A DNA stretch of 64,000 nt from positions 183,984 to 247,983 of the forward strand of contig NZ_QJTK01000004.1 of NCBI RefSeq assembly GCF_003217355.1. Reading direction: 5' to 3'. The stretch's first letter is position 1, and each line of letters starts with the position of its first letter. Positions 39,841 to 50,935 of this stretch are shown here, one piece after another. The DNA is from Rhodobacter viridis. Its GTDB lineage: Bacteria > Pseudomonadota > Alphaproteobacteria > Rhodobacterales > Rhodobacteraceae. Under the pieces are notes generated by a model. The model was given only the letters and a program-made list of their open reading frames with translations. It was not told the origin of the DNA and searched no databases. A program made the position numbers and the translations under genes.

Positions 39841-40026
39841 TTAGTTCGACGAAGCGGCCACGGCCACGCCGACGAGCAGCAGAGCCGGGATCAGGATGCC
39901 CGCGTTCGACGACGAGGTGCCGGCGACGACCGGGGTCGATTCGACGACCGGAGCAGTGTAGCCGCCAGCGAAAGCGGTCGAAGCCGAGAGGCCGAGGGCC
40001 AGGGCGATGGTAGCGATCTTTTTCAT
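39841..40026 (-). CDS. Small exported protein of unknown function
   Basis: A 61-residue protein with an N-terminal signal peptide (KKIATIALALGLSASTAFA), a short Val/Pro/Thr/Ser linker and a C-terminal hydrophobic helix (AGILIPALLLVGVAVAASS). Start ATG 40026 has GGAG upstream; a start five codons earlier is less likely. It has its own strong terminator, so it is probably abundantly transcribed. Similar small proteins are common in Rhodobacterales but have no known function. Its place beside yjbFH could mean a YjbE/GfcA-like role, which is only a guess. Confidence 0.7.
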   Translation of the reverse strand: MKKIATIALALGLSASTAFAGGYTAPVVESTPVVAGTSSSNAGILIPALLLVGVAVAASSN

Positions 40027-40246
40027 GTCAATCTCCGTCATTGCTGTAGAGAGCCGCCAAGCCCGGCAGCATCATGGCGAGAAAAGCATATGAGCCTCTA
40101 AATGCAAAGGGGAATTCGCTGAGGTTTCTGCATTGGTCCGGCGAGGTGTTGCAGTTTGGCACTCGTTTGCCGCATTGCGTTGCTGCAAAGCGGCATCACG
40201 TCTGTCGCCCGACCCGGCGCGCGAATAGTCGCCATTTTTAAGACGG

Positions 40247-40275
40247 TTGCATCGCTTTCATGTGCCTGGTGTAAG
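40247..40275 (+). promoter_or_regulatory. Candidate promoter of ugd
   Basis: TTGCAT (40247-40252) and TGTAAG (40270-40275) with 17-base spacing, 62 bases before the ugd start. The rest of the 311-bp gap 40027-40337 holds the upstream region of the divergent small-protein gene and shows no further gene or strong hairpin. Confidence 0.35.
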
Positions 40276-40337
40276 GCTTGGATTGACTTCATGGGGCGGG
40301 GGATCGAAATTCTGCCCAAACTGCGAAAGGATTGGCG

Positions 40338-41642
40338 ATGAAGATTGCAATGATCGGCACGGGCTATGTCGGTTTGGTTTCGGGTGTGTGTTTCTCCGAC
40401 TTTGGCCATGACGTCATTTGCGTTGACAAGGACCCCGGCAAGATCGAGCGGCTGAACCGGGGCGAAGTGCCGATCTACGAACCCGGGCTCGATGTTCTGA
40501 TGGCGAAGAACGTGGCCGCGGGGCGGCTGTCGTTCACCGGGGATCTTGCGGCGGCGGTCGATGGCGCGGATGCGGTCTTCATCGCGGTCGGCACGCCGAC
40601 CCGGCGCGGCGATGGTCATGCCGATCTGAGCTATGTGATGGCCGCAGCCGAAGAAATTGCGGCGGCTTTGACCGGTTACACTGTCGTGGTGACGAAATCG
40701 ACCGTGCCGGTGGGCACGAACCGGCAGGTCAGGCAGGTGATCCGCAAGGCGCGTCCGGAGGCCGAATTCGATGTCGCTTCAAACCCGGAATTCCTGCGCG
40801 AGGGCGCCGCGATCGACGATTTCATGCGTCCTGACCGGGTCGTCGTCGGTGTCTCGTCGGAGCGCGCGAAGGACGTGATGGGCGAAATCTACCGTCCGCT
40901 TTTCCTGCGCGAATTCCCGATCCTCTACACCGATCTCGAAACCGCCGAGATGATCAAATACGCGGCCAATGCCTTCCTCGCGACGAAGATCACCTTCATC
41001 AACGAGATCGCGCGGCTGTGCGAAAAGGTCGGCGCCGATGTCAAGGAAGTGGCGCGCGGCATGGGGCTGGATGGCCGGATCGGCAACAAGTTCCTGCATG
41101 CCGGGCCGGGCTATGGCGGCTCGTGCTTCCCCAAGGATACCCAGGCGCTGGCACGGATGGGGCAGGATCACGCCGTGCCGATGCAGATCACCGAGACGGT
41201 GATCAAGGTCAACGACGAGGTGAAGCGGCGGATGATCGACAAGATCGTCGATCTTTGCGGCGGGTCGGTGAATGGAAAAACCATTACGGTGCTTGGGGTT
41301 ACTTTCAAGCCCAACACGGATGACATGCGCGATGCGCCGTCCTTGACCATCGTGCCCGCGCTGATCGGGGCGGGGGCCAAGGTCCGTGTCGTCGATCCGC
41401 AGGGGATGCGGGAAGCCCAGCACATGCTGCCCGGCGTGAACTGGATGGACGACGCCTACAAGGCGGCGCAGAAATCCGATTGCGTCGTGCTGCTGACCGA
41501 ATGGAACGAGTTCCGCGCCCTTGATCTGAAGAAACTGGCGAAGAAGATGACGACCGCGCGGATGGCGGATCTGCGCAACATTTATTCCGCGAAGGATGCG
41601 AAGAAGGCGGGCTTCGAGGGCTACGTCAGCGTCGGTCGGTAA
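40338..41642 (+). CDS. ugd: UDP-glucose 6-dehydrogenase
   Basis: A 434-residue enzyme that oxidises UDP-glucose to UDP-glucuronate for surface polysaccharides. N-terminal Rossmann motif MIGTGYVGLVSGVCFSDFGH, TKSTVPVGTN, SNPEFLREGAAIDDF and the catalytic cysteine C263 in GPGYGGSCFPKDTQAL are all intact; the C-terminal UDP-binding domain is complete. ATG 40338 has AAAGGA upstream. The gene is convergent with uvrB. Confidence 0.96.
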   Translation: MKIAMIGTGYVGLVSGVCFSDFGHDVICVDKDPGKIERLNRGEVPIYEPGLDVLMAKNVAAGRLSFTGDLAAAVDGADAVFIAVGTPTRRGDGHADLSYVMAAAEEIAAALTGYTVVVTKSTVPVGTNRQVRQVIRKARPEAEFDVASNPEFLREGAAIDDFMRPDRVVVGVSSERAKDVMGEIYRPLFLREFPILYTDLETAEMIKYAANAFLATKITFINEIARLCEKVGADVKEVARGMGLDGRIGNKFLHAGPGYGGSCFPKDTQALARMGQDHAVPMQITETVIKVNDEVKRRMIDKIVDLCGGSVNGKTITVLGVTFKPNTDDMRDAPSLTIVPALIGAGAKVRVVDPQGMREAQHMLPGVNWMDDAYKAAQKSDCVVLLTEWNEFRALDLKKLAKKMTTARMADLRNIYSAKDAKKAGFEGYVSVGR

Positions 41643-41653
41643 GGGCAGGGCCC

Positions 41654-43837
<2,184 letters not shown>

Positions 43838-43919
43838 GGGGCCTCCTTGATCGGCCCCAATGTCGGTCCCTTTTCGTTCTCTTTCAAGGGATTGCTGCAA
43901 GTCTTAAGCGAAGGTTAAG

Positions 43920-43937
43920 GTAAAATTCTAATTTTAC
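43920..43937. promoter_or_regulatory. AT-rich palindrome upstream of uvrB
   Basis: GTAAAATT (43920-43927), CT, AATTTTAC (43930-43937): a perfect 8-2-8 inverted repeat in an unusually AT-rich patch. It could be an operator or promoter element of uvrB. No known regulator fits clearly. Confidence 0.4.
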
Positions 43938-43988
43938 ATTACAAAACATAGCCTTATGGACATTTTGCGCTTGTCTTTCGCGCGGCAT

Positions 43989-44003
43989 GTTCGCATATTG
44001 TTC
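43989..44003. promoter_or_regulatory. LexA (SOS) box, GTTC-N7-GTTC
   Basis: GTTC (43989-43992), GCATATT, GTTC (44000-44003) exactly matches the direct-repeat LexA site of Rhodobacter and Rhizobium. It lies in the 368-bp gap between divergent uvrB and the NDUFS4-like gene, about 150 bases before uvrB. uvrB is the natural SOS target. Confidence 0.75.
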
Positions 44004-44019
44004 GTGCAAGCAGCAATTG

Positions 44020-44073
44020 GCTACCGGCCGGGGCACCACCCCCACCCCTCGCTCCCCAAGCCCGGCCGGTAGC
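44020..44073 (+). ncRNA. Strong hairpin with C-rich loop, possible small RNA or 5' leader element
   Basis: GCTACCGGCCGGG (44020-44032) and CCCGGCCGGTAGC (44061-44073) form a perfect 13-bp stem. The 28-base loop is almost free of G (CACCCCCACCCCTCGCTCCCC) and could pair with Shine-Dalgarno sequences; CCCTCCC follows the stem. TTGTCT (43972-43977) and ATATTG 18 bases later offer a possible promoter reading into it. It may be a C-rich small RNA of the anti-SD type, or part of the leader of the gene at 44206. Transcription is not shown. Confidence 0.4.
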
Positions 44074-44205
44074 ATCCCTCCCACAGATCCGAGCCTGCCA
44101 CTCAGCCGACCTAAGTCGCAGGTGATGTCGGCACACCATTGTATGCAGAGCTTGAAATTTTCCTCGGATCGGCCTAGGACTTGGCTCAAGAAAAGGGGGG
44201 ATCCC

Positions 44206-44517
44206 ATGCGCGCACGCATCTACCAACCGGCCCGCAACGCCATGCAATCCGGTCAGGCGAAAACGAAACTGTGGTATCTCGATTTCCTGCAGGCCGATGC
44301 CCGTGATCTCGACCCGCTGATGGGCTGGACCGGAACCGACGACACGCAGGCGCAGGTGCGTCTGAAGTTCGAAAGCCGCGAGGCGGCCGAGACTTTCGCG
44401 AAGGCGCAGGGGCTGGACTATACCGTGACCGAGGGGCACAAGCGTTCGGTCAATGTTCGCGCCATGGGGTACGGCGAAAATTTCGCAACCAATCGCCGGG
44501 CGAACTGGACGCATTGA
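44206..44517 (+). CDS. NDUFS4-like NADH dehydrogenase (complex I) accessory subunit
   Basis: A 103-residue protein of the 'ETC complex I subunit conserved region' family, homologous to the mitochondrial 18-kDa AQDQ subunit NDUFS4: [60 protein letters not shown], and the C-terminal [12 protein letters not shown]. In Rhodobacterales and Paracoccus this supernumerary subunit is part of complex I and helps assembly. It is encoded far from the nuo operon. ATG 44206 follows AAAAGGGGGG. A clear terminator follows. Confidence 0.88.
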   Translation: MRARIYQPARNAMQSGQAKTKLWYLDFLQADARDLDPLMGWTGTDDTQAQVRLKFESREAAETFAKAQGLDYTVTEGHKRSVNVRAMGYGENFATNRRANWTH

Positions 44518-44534
44518 GCCTGTAGAAAAGACTC

Positions 44535-44567
44535 GAGTTCTCACCGTATGGGCATGAGTTCTCACCG
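44535..44567 (+). repeat. 12-bp direct repeat at the edge of the restriction island
   Basis: GAGTTCTCACCG occurs at 44535-44546 and again at 44556-44567. Closely spaced repeats of this kind are found at the ends of some insertion sequences (IS21-like multiple terminal repeats), but no transposase remains. They mark the left border between core genome and the hsd operon. Confidence 0.45.
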
Positions 44568-44580
44568 AGATCTACATATT

Positions 44581-44602
44581 GGGCGCCCGATGGGCGCCCT
44601 TT
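44581..44602 (+). terminator. Rho-independent terminator of the NDUFS4-like gene
   Basis: GGGCGCCC (44581-44588) and GGGCGCCC (44592-44599) form a perfect 8-bp stem with GAT loop, followed by TTTC. Confidence 0.7.
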
Positions 44603-44667
44603 CAATATTTTGTGCGAGCATGGCAGGGGCTTGAGCGGTCCCGGATTGGGGCCAAAGTCAAACAGGA

Positions 44668-46143
44668 CTAACTGCCATGCCTGATCGCCGCAAAGTTATC
44701 CATTGCCGCGCCGAGGTTCTCGATGATTTCCTCCAGCAGGATATCGGGTTCGGGAAGGCTGTCGAGATCGGTCATGGACCTGTCCTTGAGCCAGAAGACG
44801 TCAAGACTCGCCTTGTCGCGCGACAACAACTCGCCGCGAGAATAGGCCCGCCAACGGCCATCAGGGGTAGCCTCTGACCATGTCTCAGTCCGCTCATGCC
44901 GGTTCAGCGGGTTGTAGCAGACGATGAAGTCTCGCAAGTGGGCATAGGTCATCGGCTTTTGCTTGAGCGTATGATGCACATTCGTCCGGTAATCGTAGAA
45001 CCAGACCCGCGAGGTCTGCGGGTCCTTGCTGGCCGGGCGGTTGTCAAAGAAAATGACATTCGCTCTCACACCCTGGGCGTAAAAGATCCCGGTGGGCAGC
45101 CGCAGGATCGTGTGAAGATCCGTGTTTTGCAAAAGCTTGCGGCGGATCGTTTCGCCTGCGCCCCCTTCGAACAGCACGTTATCGGGCACCACGACGGCGG
45201 CCCGGCCCGTGGTCTTCAGCATCGTTCGGATGTGCTGGACGAAGTTCAGCTGTTTGTTCGACGTCGTGGCCCAAAAATCCTGGCGGTTATAGGTCAGATC
45301 TTCTGTCTCCTGTTCCCCATCCGCATTGGTGAAGGTCATGGAGCTTTTCTTGCCGAAAGGCGGGTTCGCCAAAACCAGATCGAAGGTGTCCGAGGGCGAG
45401 GCGACCAACGCATCGGCGGGTGAAATGCTCGGCTCGCCCGACATCTCGCCGATCCCGTGCAGGAACATGTTCATCAGACAGAGCCGCCGCGTCCCGGCAA
45501 CGATCTCATTGCCGTGGAAGGTGCGGTTCTTCAGAAATTCTTTCTGTTCGCGGTCAAGCGCATGGTGCGCCGGATCGGTCAAGTAATCATGCGCGGCCAG
45601 AAAGAACCCGCCGGTGCCGCAGGCCGGGTCCGCGATGGTTTTTCCCGGCTCGGGGCGCATGCATTCGACCATCGCCTGAATCAACGCGCGCGGCGTGAAA
45701 TACTGCCCGGCGCCCGATTTCGTGTCCTCGGCGTTGCGTTCGAGCAGCCCTTCATAGATGTCGCCCTTCACATCGGCGCCCAGCATGATCCACTTGGTGC
45801 CATCCACCATGTCGATCAGCCGAAACAGCTTGGCCGGATCGGTGATTTTGTTCTGAGACTTGGTGAATATCTGCCCCAACATGCCTTTTTGCTGGCCCAG
45901 TTCGCGCAGCACCTTCACGTAATGCGCCTCGAGTTCTGCGCCGCGCAGCGCGGTCAGGCTGCCCCAGTCATAGGCCGCAGGCACGCCCACATCGCGGTTG
46001 TAGGGGGGCTTGGCGTATTCATCGGCCATCTTCAGGAAGATAAGATAGGTCAGCTGTTCCAGATAATCGCCATAGCCGACACCATCATCGCGCAGCGTCG
46101 TGCAAAAGGACCAGACCTTGGAGACAATCGGGGCGGTGTTCAT
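44668..46143 (-). CDS. hsdM: Type I restriction-modification system methylase subunit HsdM
   Basis: A 491-residue N6-adenine methyltransferase. The N-terminal HsdM helical domain (GDYLEQLTYLIFLKMADEYAK) is followed by SAM-binding motif I ADPACGTGGF (about residues 161-170) and catalytic motif IV NPPFGKK (about 250). It modifies host DNA and, with HsdS, forms the specificity-bearing M2S core. ATG 46143 overlaps the hsdS stop (ATGA); the frame upstream runs inside hsdS. Last gene of the hsdR-hsdS-hsdM operon. Confidence 0.95.
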   Translation of the reverse strand: MNTAPIVSKVWSFCTTLRDDGVGYGDYLEQLTYLIFLKMADEYAKPPYNRDVGVPAAYDWGSLTALRGAELEAHYVKVLRELGQQKGMLGQIFTKSQNKITDPAKLFRLIDMVDGTKWIMLGADVKGDIYEGLLERNAEDTKSGAGQYFTPRALIQAMVECMRPEPGKTIADPACGTGGFFLAAHDYLTDPAHHALDREQKEFLKNRTFHGNEIVAGTRRLCLMNMFLHGIGEMSGEPSISPADALVASPSDTFDLVLANPPFGKKSSMTFTNADGEQETEDLTYNRQDFWATTSNKQLNFVQHIRTMLKTTGRAAVVVPDNVLFEGGAGETIRRKLLQNTDLHTILRLPTGIFYAQGVRANVIFFDNRPASKDPQTSRVWFYDYRTNVHHTLKQKPMTYAHLRDFIVCYNPLNRHERTETWSEATPDGRWRAYSRGELLSRDKASLDVFWLKDRSMTDLDSLPEPDILLEEIIENLGAAMDNFAAIRHGS

Positions 46144-47489
46144 GCGGAGATCTTTCGAGGGCTGGTCTTTTGGCGGCGGGCGGTCTTGATGCGGGCAAGA
46201 AGGGTGGCGGCGGGCTCGTCCATCGGGTCTTGCGCGACGAGTTTGCCGGAAAACGCCTGTTTCAGGATGGACTGGCGCAGGGCCTCGGCGCGGGCGAGGC
46301 TGGCATCGATCTCGGCCTCCAAGGCCTCGGCGGCGGAGAGCCGCGCGTCGAGGAGGCGAGCGATTTCGGCTTGTTCCTCGGGGGCGCAGATAGGAATCCT
46401 TACTTCGCGGATATTGGTCAAATTCAGTCCAGGTTTGCCAGCTCCGTATGCCGCTTCTTCGAGTTGTTTGCGGCCGCCACTCTTGGACAGCAAGAAATGC
46501 CAGACGTACCTTGGGTTCAATTCGCCTGAGAGTCGGCATAAGGCCACGTGCTGGCTTACATATGCAACGCCGAGATCATTTTCGACCAGCGCCGTCTTGG
46601 TGACGTTCGCCCCGGTGATCGTGATTAAAATGTCTCCTCGTTTCACTCTCGTTCTCATCCCCTCGGAATTTCCCGCGGGGAGTTTCACATAGGCGATATC
46701 CTCCAGCTTCAAGCGATCATGTTTCAGGTTTTGTGCGCGAATGAAGATATCGCCCTGATCTGCATAATAATCGGCCCATCCGCGTGACCCAGAGGTCAAA
46801 AACTCAATACAATCGTTTAGATAAATTTGCGCTCGGTTGCCTGTCGCTATGCCATTGCGGGCGCGCCAGTCGGCGGTCAGGCGGCCCTCGAACGCGGCTT
46901 TGAGCAGGGATTGGCGGTAAAGGCCAAGGGTCGCCTTGGCCTTTTTCAGGTTCTCGACCCCATGGTCGATCTCGTCGAACATCGCCTCGATCCGCGCCAC
47001 GATCCGACGTTGCTCGTTGGTTGGTGCGATCGGTAACTCAAATGCGGCGAGGCTCGGCATCTCAATGCTGTGAACGGTAGTGCCACCCTTGCGGCAGGAA
47101 ACGAGTATGCTCTGTTCGAATGCCCGCATACCCCATGCGATAAACTCGGAAGATATACCGTCAGGCAGGGTCAGAGCCTTCAGGTCTTGGTTCAGCGCAC
47201 TGTCCATCGCTGTGATTGCAATAGGCAAAGTATGCGCGAGAATCCCTGAACGGATGACCATCAATACGGACCCAGCCGGAACAAGCTTTGCCGCTGAATT
47301 ATCTATTGCATCTTCGGTGATGCCGTCGATGGCGGCGCGGATGATTTTTGATTTCATGTCCTTTGGTGAAATCCAAGGAATGTCGCCATTCCAAAAATCA
47401 GAATTGGCTTTCGACGGAGTCCCGCCGCCAATCCAAGTGCCGAAATCAGCGAATTTTGCCTTTTCCCACGAATTGGGTAGTTCCGTCAT
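46140..47489 (-). CDS. hsdS: Type I restriction-modification specificity subunit HsdS
   Basis: A 449-residue protein with two target-recognition domains (about residues 1-160 and 215-370), each followed by a conserved helix that spaces the two half-sites (EQRRIVARIEAMFDEIDHGVENLKKAKATL and EQAEIARLLDARLSAAEALEAEI-like coiled coils). The recognition domains are visibly AT-richer than the rest of the window (46390-46830, 47040-47470), a sign of recombination or transfer. Overlaps hsdR and hsdM by four bases on each side. The recognised sequence cannot be predicted here. Confidence 0.94.
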   Translation of the reverse strand: MTELPNSWEKAKFADFGTWIGGGTPSKANSDFWNGDIPWISPKDMKSKIIRAAIDGITEDAIDNSAAKLVPAGSVLMVIRSGILAHTLPIAITAMDSALNQDLKALTLPDGISSEFIAWGMRAFEQSILVSCRKGGTTVHSIEMPSLAAFELPIAPTNEQRRIVARIEAMFDEIDHGVENLKKAKATLGLYRQSLLKAAFEGRLTADWRARNGIATGNRAQIYLNDCIEFLTSGSRGWADYYADQGDIFIRAQNLKHDRLKLEDIAYVKLPAGNSEGMRTRVKRGDILITITGANVTKTALVENDLGVAYVSQHVALCRLSGELNPRYVWHFLLSKSGGRKQLEEAAYGAGKPGLNLTNIREVRIPICAPEEQAEIARLLDARLSAAEALEAEIDASLARAEALRQSILKQAFSGKLVAQDPMDEPAATLLARIKTARRQKTSPRKISA

Positions 47490-50236
47490 GCCGACAGCGC
47501 CTCATTCATCTCGGTCATGACCTCGTCCATCCGATCGCCAAAGAGGGCATACATCTGCCCCATCCCGCCCTTGGCGTCAAAGGGCGACAGCTCCAGATCG
47601 TCGCGCTCGATGGTGAAGGAGGTGATCAGGTGATCGCGGATCATGTGCAACCAGTCCATCTGGGCATCGGAGAACTTGGTCCCCGAGCCGGAATGGCGCT
47701 GCATGATCCAGTTCTGGAAATTGCGCCGAACCCGGTCGGACGTACGGGTGAGCGTGTCATCGAGCCCCGTCACCCGCCGGATCAGCGCCACCAGCGCGGT
47801 CAGATCGCCGGTCGGCGTCTCGCCCTTGTAGTCGTCCAGATGCGCATAGGCGCGCCAGACGCTGAGCGGCGCAAGGCGGGGGCGATCCTCGGTCAGTTTC
47901 TTCAGCACGGATTTGATCATCGACAGCGTGACCTCGGCGCGGCGGGCGGGGGTGTCGAAATAGATCGTCAGCGCCTCGATCTGGTCGCGGTGGTCGTTGA
48001 GGTAGGCTTCGAAGTCCTGTGCGATGGCGCGGGCGTTTTCATCGGCGTCGCCCGCCCATGCGGCGGTGATCACCTCGTCCAGCGTGTCATGGTCGATGGT
48101 CTGTTCGGTGTCGCGGCGGATGGTGTCGAGCGTCGTGATCAGCGGCCCGGTGAAGACATTCGCGGCTGCCTTGATGCGGGTCTCACGCGCGGTGTTCATC
48201 GCGGCATCGTCGGGCTCGGGATGGCCTGCGGCCTTGGCGTCGGCCTCGATCTTGTCGGGGTCGATGGCATCGAAAAGGTCGCGGATCACGGCGGCGAGGG
48301 GCTTGCCCGCGAGCTCGGCGATTTTTGCCTGATCATCGGGGGTCAGCTTGTGATCGAGCCGCGCCAGACGCCCGGCCAGCGAGCTGACGGTTTCCTCGGA
48401 GCGGTCGCCCATCATCAGGTTCATGGCAAGATCCTTGAACGGGATGGAGGGCTTGGTGTCGAGCGGCTGACTGGCGGTCTTGACCGATCTGGTGACACCC
48501 ACCGCATCGACGATGACGTAATGCGTTTTCGCCTGCGCCGAGGGCGAGACCTTTTTCAGGTCATCGGGTTTGACGACGCGGGTGCCGCGGCCCTTCATCT
48601 GCTCGAAGTAGTTTCGCGATTTGACGTCGCGCATGAACAGCAGGCATTCGAGGGGCTTCACGTCGGTGCCGGTGGCGATCATGTCCACGGTGACGGCGAC
48701 GCGCGGGTAATAGTCGTTGCGAAAGGCGGCGAGTGAGGATTTCGGGTTCTTGGCGCCATTGGTGATCTTGTGGCAAAACGCGTTGCCCTCGCCGAATTCC
48801 TCGCGGACGGTCTGGATGATGTCGTCGGCGTGGCTGTCGGTCTTGGCGAAGATCAGGGTTTTCGGGAGTTCCTTGCGGCCGGGGAAGATGTCCGGCCATT
48901 GGTCGCGGAACGTTCTGATGACGGTGCGGATCTGGTCTGGCGCCACGACGGAGCGATCAAGCTGTGTGGCGGCGTAGGCTTCATCGACGTCTTGGGTTTC
49001 CCACCGCTTCGCGCGGGTCGCCCGCTCGCGTTTCTCGACCAGTTGCTCGGCCTTCATCTTGCCGCCGCCGGAGGTGACCTTGGTTTCGATGATGTAGATC
49101 TCGTTGCCCACGTTGACCTTGTCGGCAACGGCCTTCTCGTGGGTGTATTCGCTGACCACGTTCTTTTTGAAAAAGCCGAAGGTGCGGTTGTCCGGGGTCG
49201 CGGTCAGGCCCACGAGGAACGCGTCCCAATATTCGATGACCTGGCGCCAGAGGTTATAGATCGAGCGGTGGCATTCATCGATCACCACAACATCAAAGGT
49301 CTCGGGCGGGAGCTTGGGGTTGTAGACCACCGGCTTGGGGGTCTTCGGGCGAAAACGCTGCTCGGCCGGGTTTTCTTCCTCGAGGCTCTCGTCGAGATCT
49401 TCGCCTTTCAGCGTGGCGTACATCCGCTGGATGGTGGAAATGACGACCTGGGTGTCGCTGGCCATGGAGGGCGATGTCAGGCGCTGGACGTTGTAAAGCT
49501 CGGTGAACTTGCGGTTGTCGTCGTTGGGCACATAGGCCATGAACTCCTGCTCGGCCTGTTCGCCAAGGTTTTTCGTGTCGACAAGAAACAGGATGCGGCG
49601 CGCGCCTGCGTGTTTGAGCAAGCGGTAGACTTGGGTGATCGCGGTGAAGGTCTTGCCCGACCCGGTCGCCATCTGCACCAAGGCACGGGGTTTTCCGGCC
49701 GCGAGCGATGCCTCGAGATTCGTGATCGCCGTAATCTGGCAGTCGCGCAGACCATCGGTGTTCAGCGCAGGGAGTTTGTTCAGCCCGGTTCGGAGGGAAA
49801 ACGGCGCATTCGACAAGGAGTTCAGGGTTTCCGGGCGGTGGAAGGTGAAGACCTCGCGGGAGCGTGGTGCAGGGTCACGCCCATCTGTGAACCGGGTGAT
49901 CGTGCCTGTGCTCTCGTAGACGAAGGGCAAGGGCTGGGCATTGCTGACCCATTTCAACTTCGCGTTTGCATAGCCGGCGGATTGCTCTTCCACCGTCGTC
50001 AGTTTCTCTCCCCACGCGTCTGGTTTGGCCTCGACCACCCCGAACGCGGCGCGATCGACGAAAAGAACATAATCTGCAGGTCCGATGTCGGTTTGATATT
50101 CCCGAACGGCGACCCCCAAGCCAGCATTGAAATCTATCGCAGACTTGTCCTGAATGACCCAGCCTGCCTCAACGAGCCGCTGATCGATTGCATCGCGCGC
50201 GATCTGTTCGGGGGTCTGATTGACAACCGTGGACAT
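47486..50236 (-). CDS. hsdR: Type I restriction-modification endonuclease/translocase subunit HsdR
   Basis: A 916-residue motor nuclease. The N-terminal PD-(D/E)xK nuclease has D55 in IGPADYVLF and E69-A-K71 in VVEAKP. The SF2 motor has Walker A MATGSGKTFTAI (about 189-200) and a DECH box (VVIDECHRSIYN, 320-323), then motif III LVGLTATPDNRTFGFF and motif VI GRGTRVV. The C-terminal domain binds the methylase core. First gene of the operon; the R-S-M order differs from the commoner R-M-S. On the minus strand TTGCAT/CATTCT with 17-base spacing lies a few tens of bases upstream as a possible promoter. Confidence 0.95.
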   Translation of the reverse strand: MSTVVNQTPEQIARDAIDQRLVEAGWVIQDKSAIDFNAGLGVAVREYQTDIGPADYVLFVDRAAFGVVEAKPDAWGEKLTTVEEQSAGYANAKLKWVSNAQPLPFVYESTGTITRFTDGRDPAPRSREVFTFHRPETLNSLSNAPFSLRTGLNKLPALNTDGLRDCQITAITNLEASLAAGKPRALVQMATGSGKTFTAITQVYRLLKHAGARRILFLVDTKNLGEQAEQEFMAYVPNDDNRKFTELYNVQRLTSPSMASDTQVVISTIQRMYATLKGEDLDESLEEENPAEQRFRPKTPKPVVYNPKLPPETFDVVVIDECHRSIYNLWRQVIEYWDAFLVGLTATPDNRTFGFFKKNVVSEYTHEKAVADKVNVGNEIYIIETKVTSGGGKMKAEQLVEKRERATRAKRWETQDVDEAYAATQLDRSVVAPDQIRTVIRTFRDQWPDIFPGRKELPKTLIFAKTDSHADDIIQTVREEFGEGNAFCHKITNGAKNPKSSLAAFRNDYYPRVAVTVDMIATGTDVKPLECLLFMRDVKSRNYFEQMKGRGTRVVKPDDLKKVSPSAQAKTHYVIVDAVGVTRSVKTASQPLDTKPSIPFKDLAMNLMMGDRSEETVSSLAGRLARLDHKLTPDDQAKIAELAGKPLAAVIRDLFDAIDPDKIEADAKAAGHPEPDDAAMNTARETRIKAAANVFTGPLITTLDTIRRDTEQTIDHDTLDEVITAAWAGDADENARAIAQDFEAYLNDHRDQIEALTIYFDTPARRAEVTLSMIKSVLKKLTEDRPRLAPLSVWRAYAHLDDYKGETPTGDLTALVALIRRVTGLDDTLTRTSDRVRRNFQNWIMQRHSGSGTKFSDAQMDWLHMIRDHLITSFTIERDDLELSPFDAKGGMGQMYALFGDRMDEVMTEMNEALSA

Positions 50237-50935
50237 AAAACACCTTGTTCAAGTCAAGCAAGAATGAGGTGAAGCTACGATGTATGCAAGATTACAGTAT
50301 CAGCTGACGTCGCGCCGTCTATGCGACGAATCGTCGAAATTTCCAGTGTTTACGGTGCGGCGTCGTCTCGTTCGTGTCATCCACGCTGCGTCCAGCGCAT
50401 TGCGGCGGAATCGGGAGGATCGAAGCTCTACGTTCGCCCTCCCCCGAAACGGCCACTCGGACGTGCCGTCCGAGACGCGCGTGCAGTCCTTGGCCGCCGG
50501 TCAAGCGAGCATGACGCTCGGCGCCTTCGCAAGGGGTGGTTTGCCGTCGGTGAGGTTGCAGCATTGCACCCACGGCAATCAGCGAAAGCGGCCATTCGCG
50601 TGGCGCCCGGAAGCGAGGGATGCCCAAGAAGCGGTTGTGTCTCCTCTCGGACGACTCAAGAATCACCATTGGCTGGCCGCCAGTCGAGTGCGTGACGCTG
50701 CTGCGGCGCAGCACTCACGCTGCGGCAATTCACGTGAGCCGATATTGGGTTCGTTTTGCACAACCCGATCACGCTACGATCGTGACGGGCGTCTCCGGTC
50801 ACGCAAACTGCAGGTGCAGCTATTGTGCTGAGGCCGCAACGCCGAAACGCAGGCTCCGGGAGGCAGGCAACCGCCTGCCTCTTGCGGGGCGCCTTTTCAT
50901 CGCCTATCGTCGATTTGCGAACATTGGGGCAACTC
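50237..50935. other. Gene-free stretch between the hsd operon and the arsenic island
   Basis: About 700 bases without a convincing gene. Open frames exist on both strands (for example 50319-50714 minus) but none has a ribosome site, family resemblance or the codon bias of neighbours. The base composition is more even than in the surrounding genes. It is likely decayed mobile or island DNA. The first 60 bases should contain the hsdR promoter and the last 50 the arsR1 promoter. Confidence 0.5.

Noticed and set aside
50319..50714. 131-codon minus-strand frame as a hypothetical gene
   Set aside because: No ribosome binding site, no recognisable domain, and codon use unlike the neighbouring genes.
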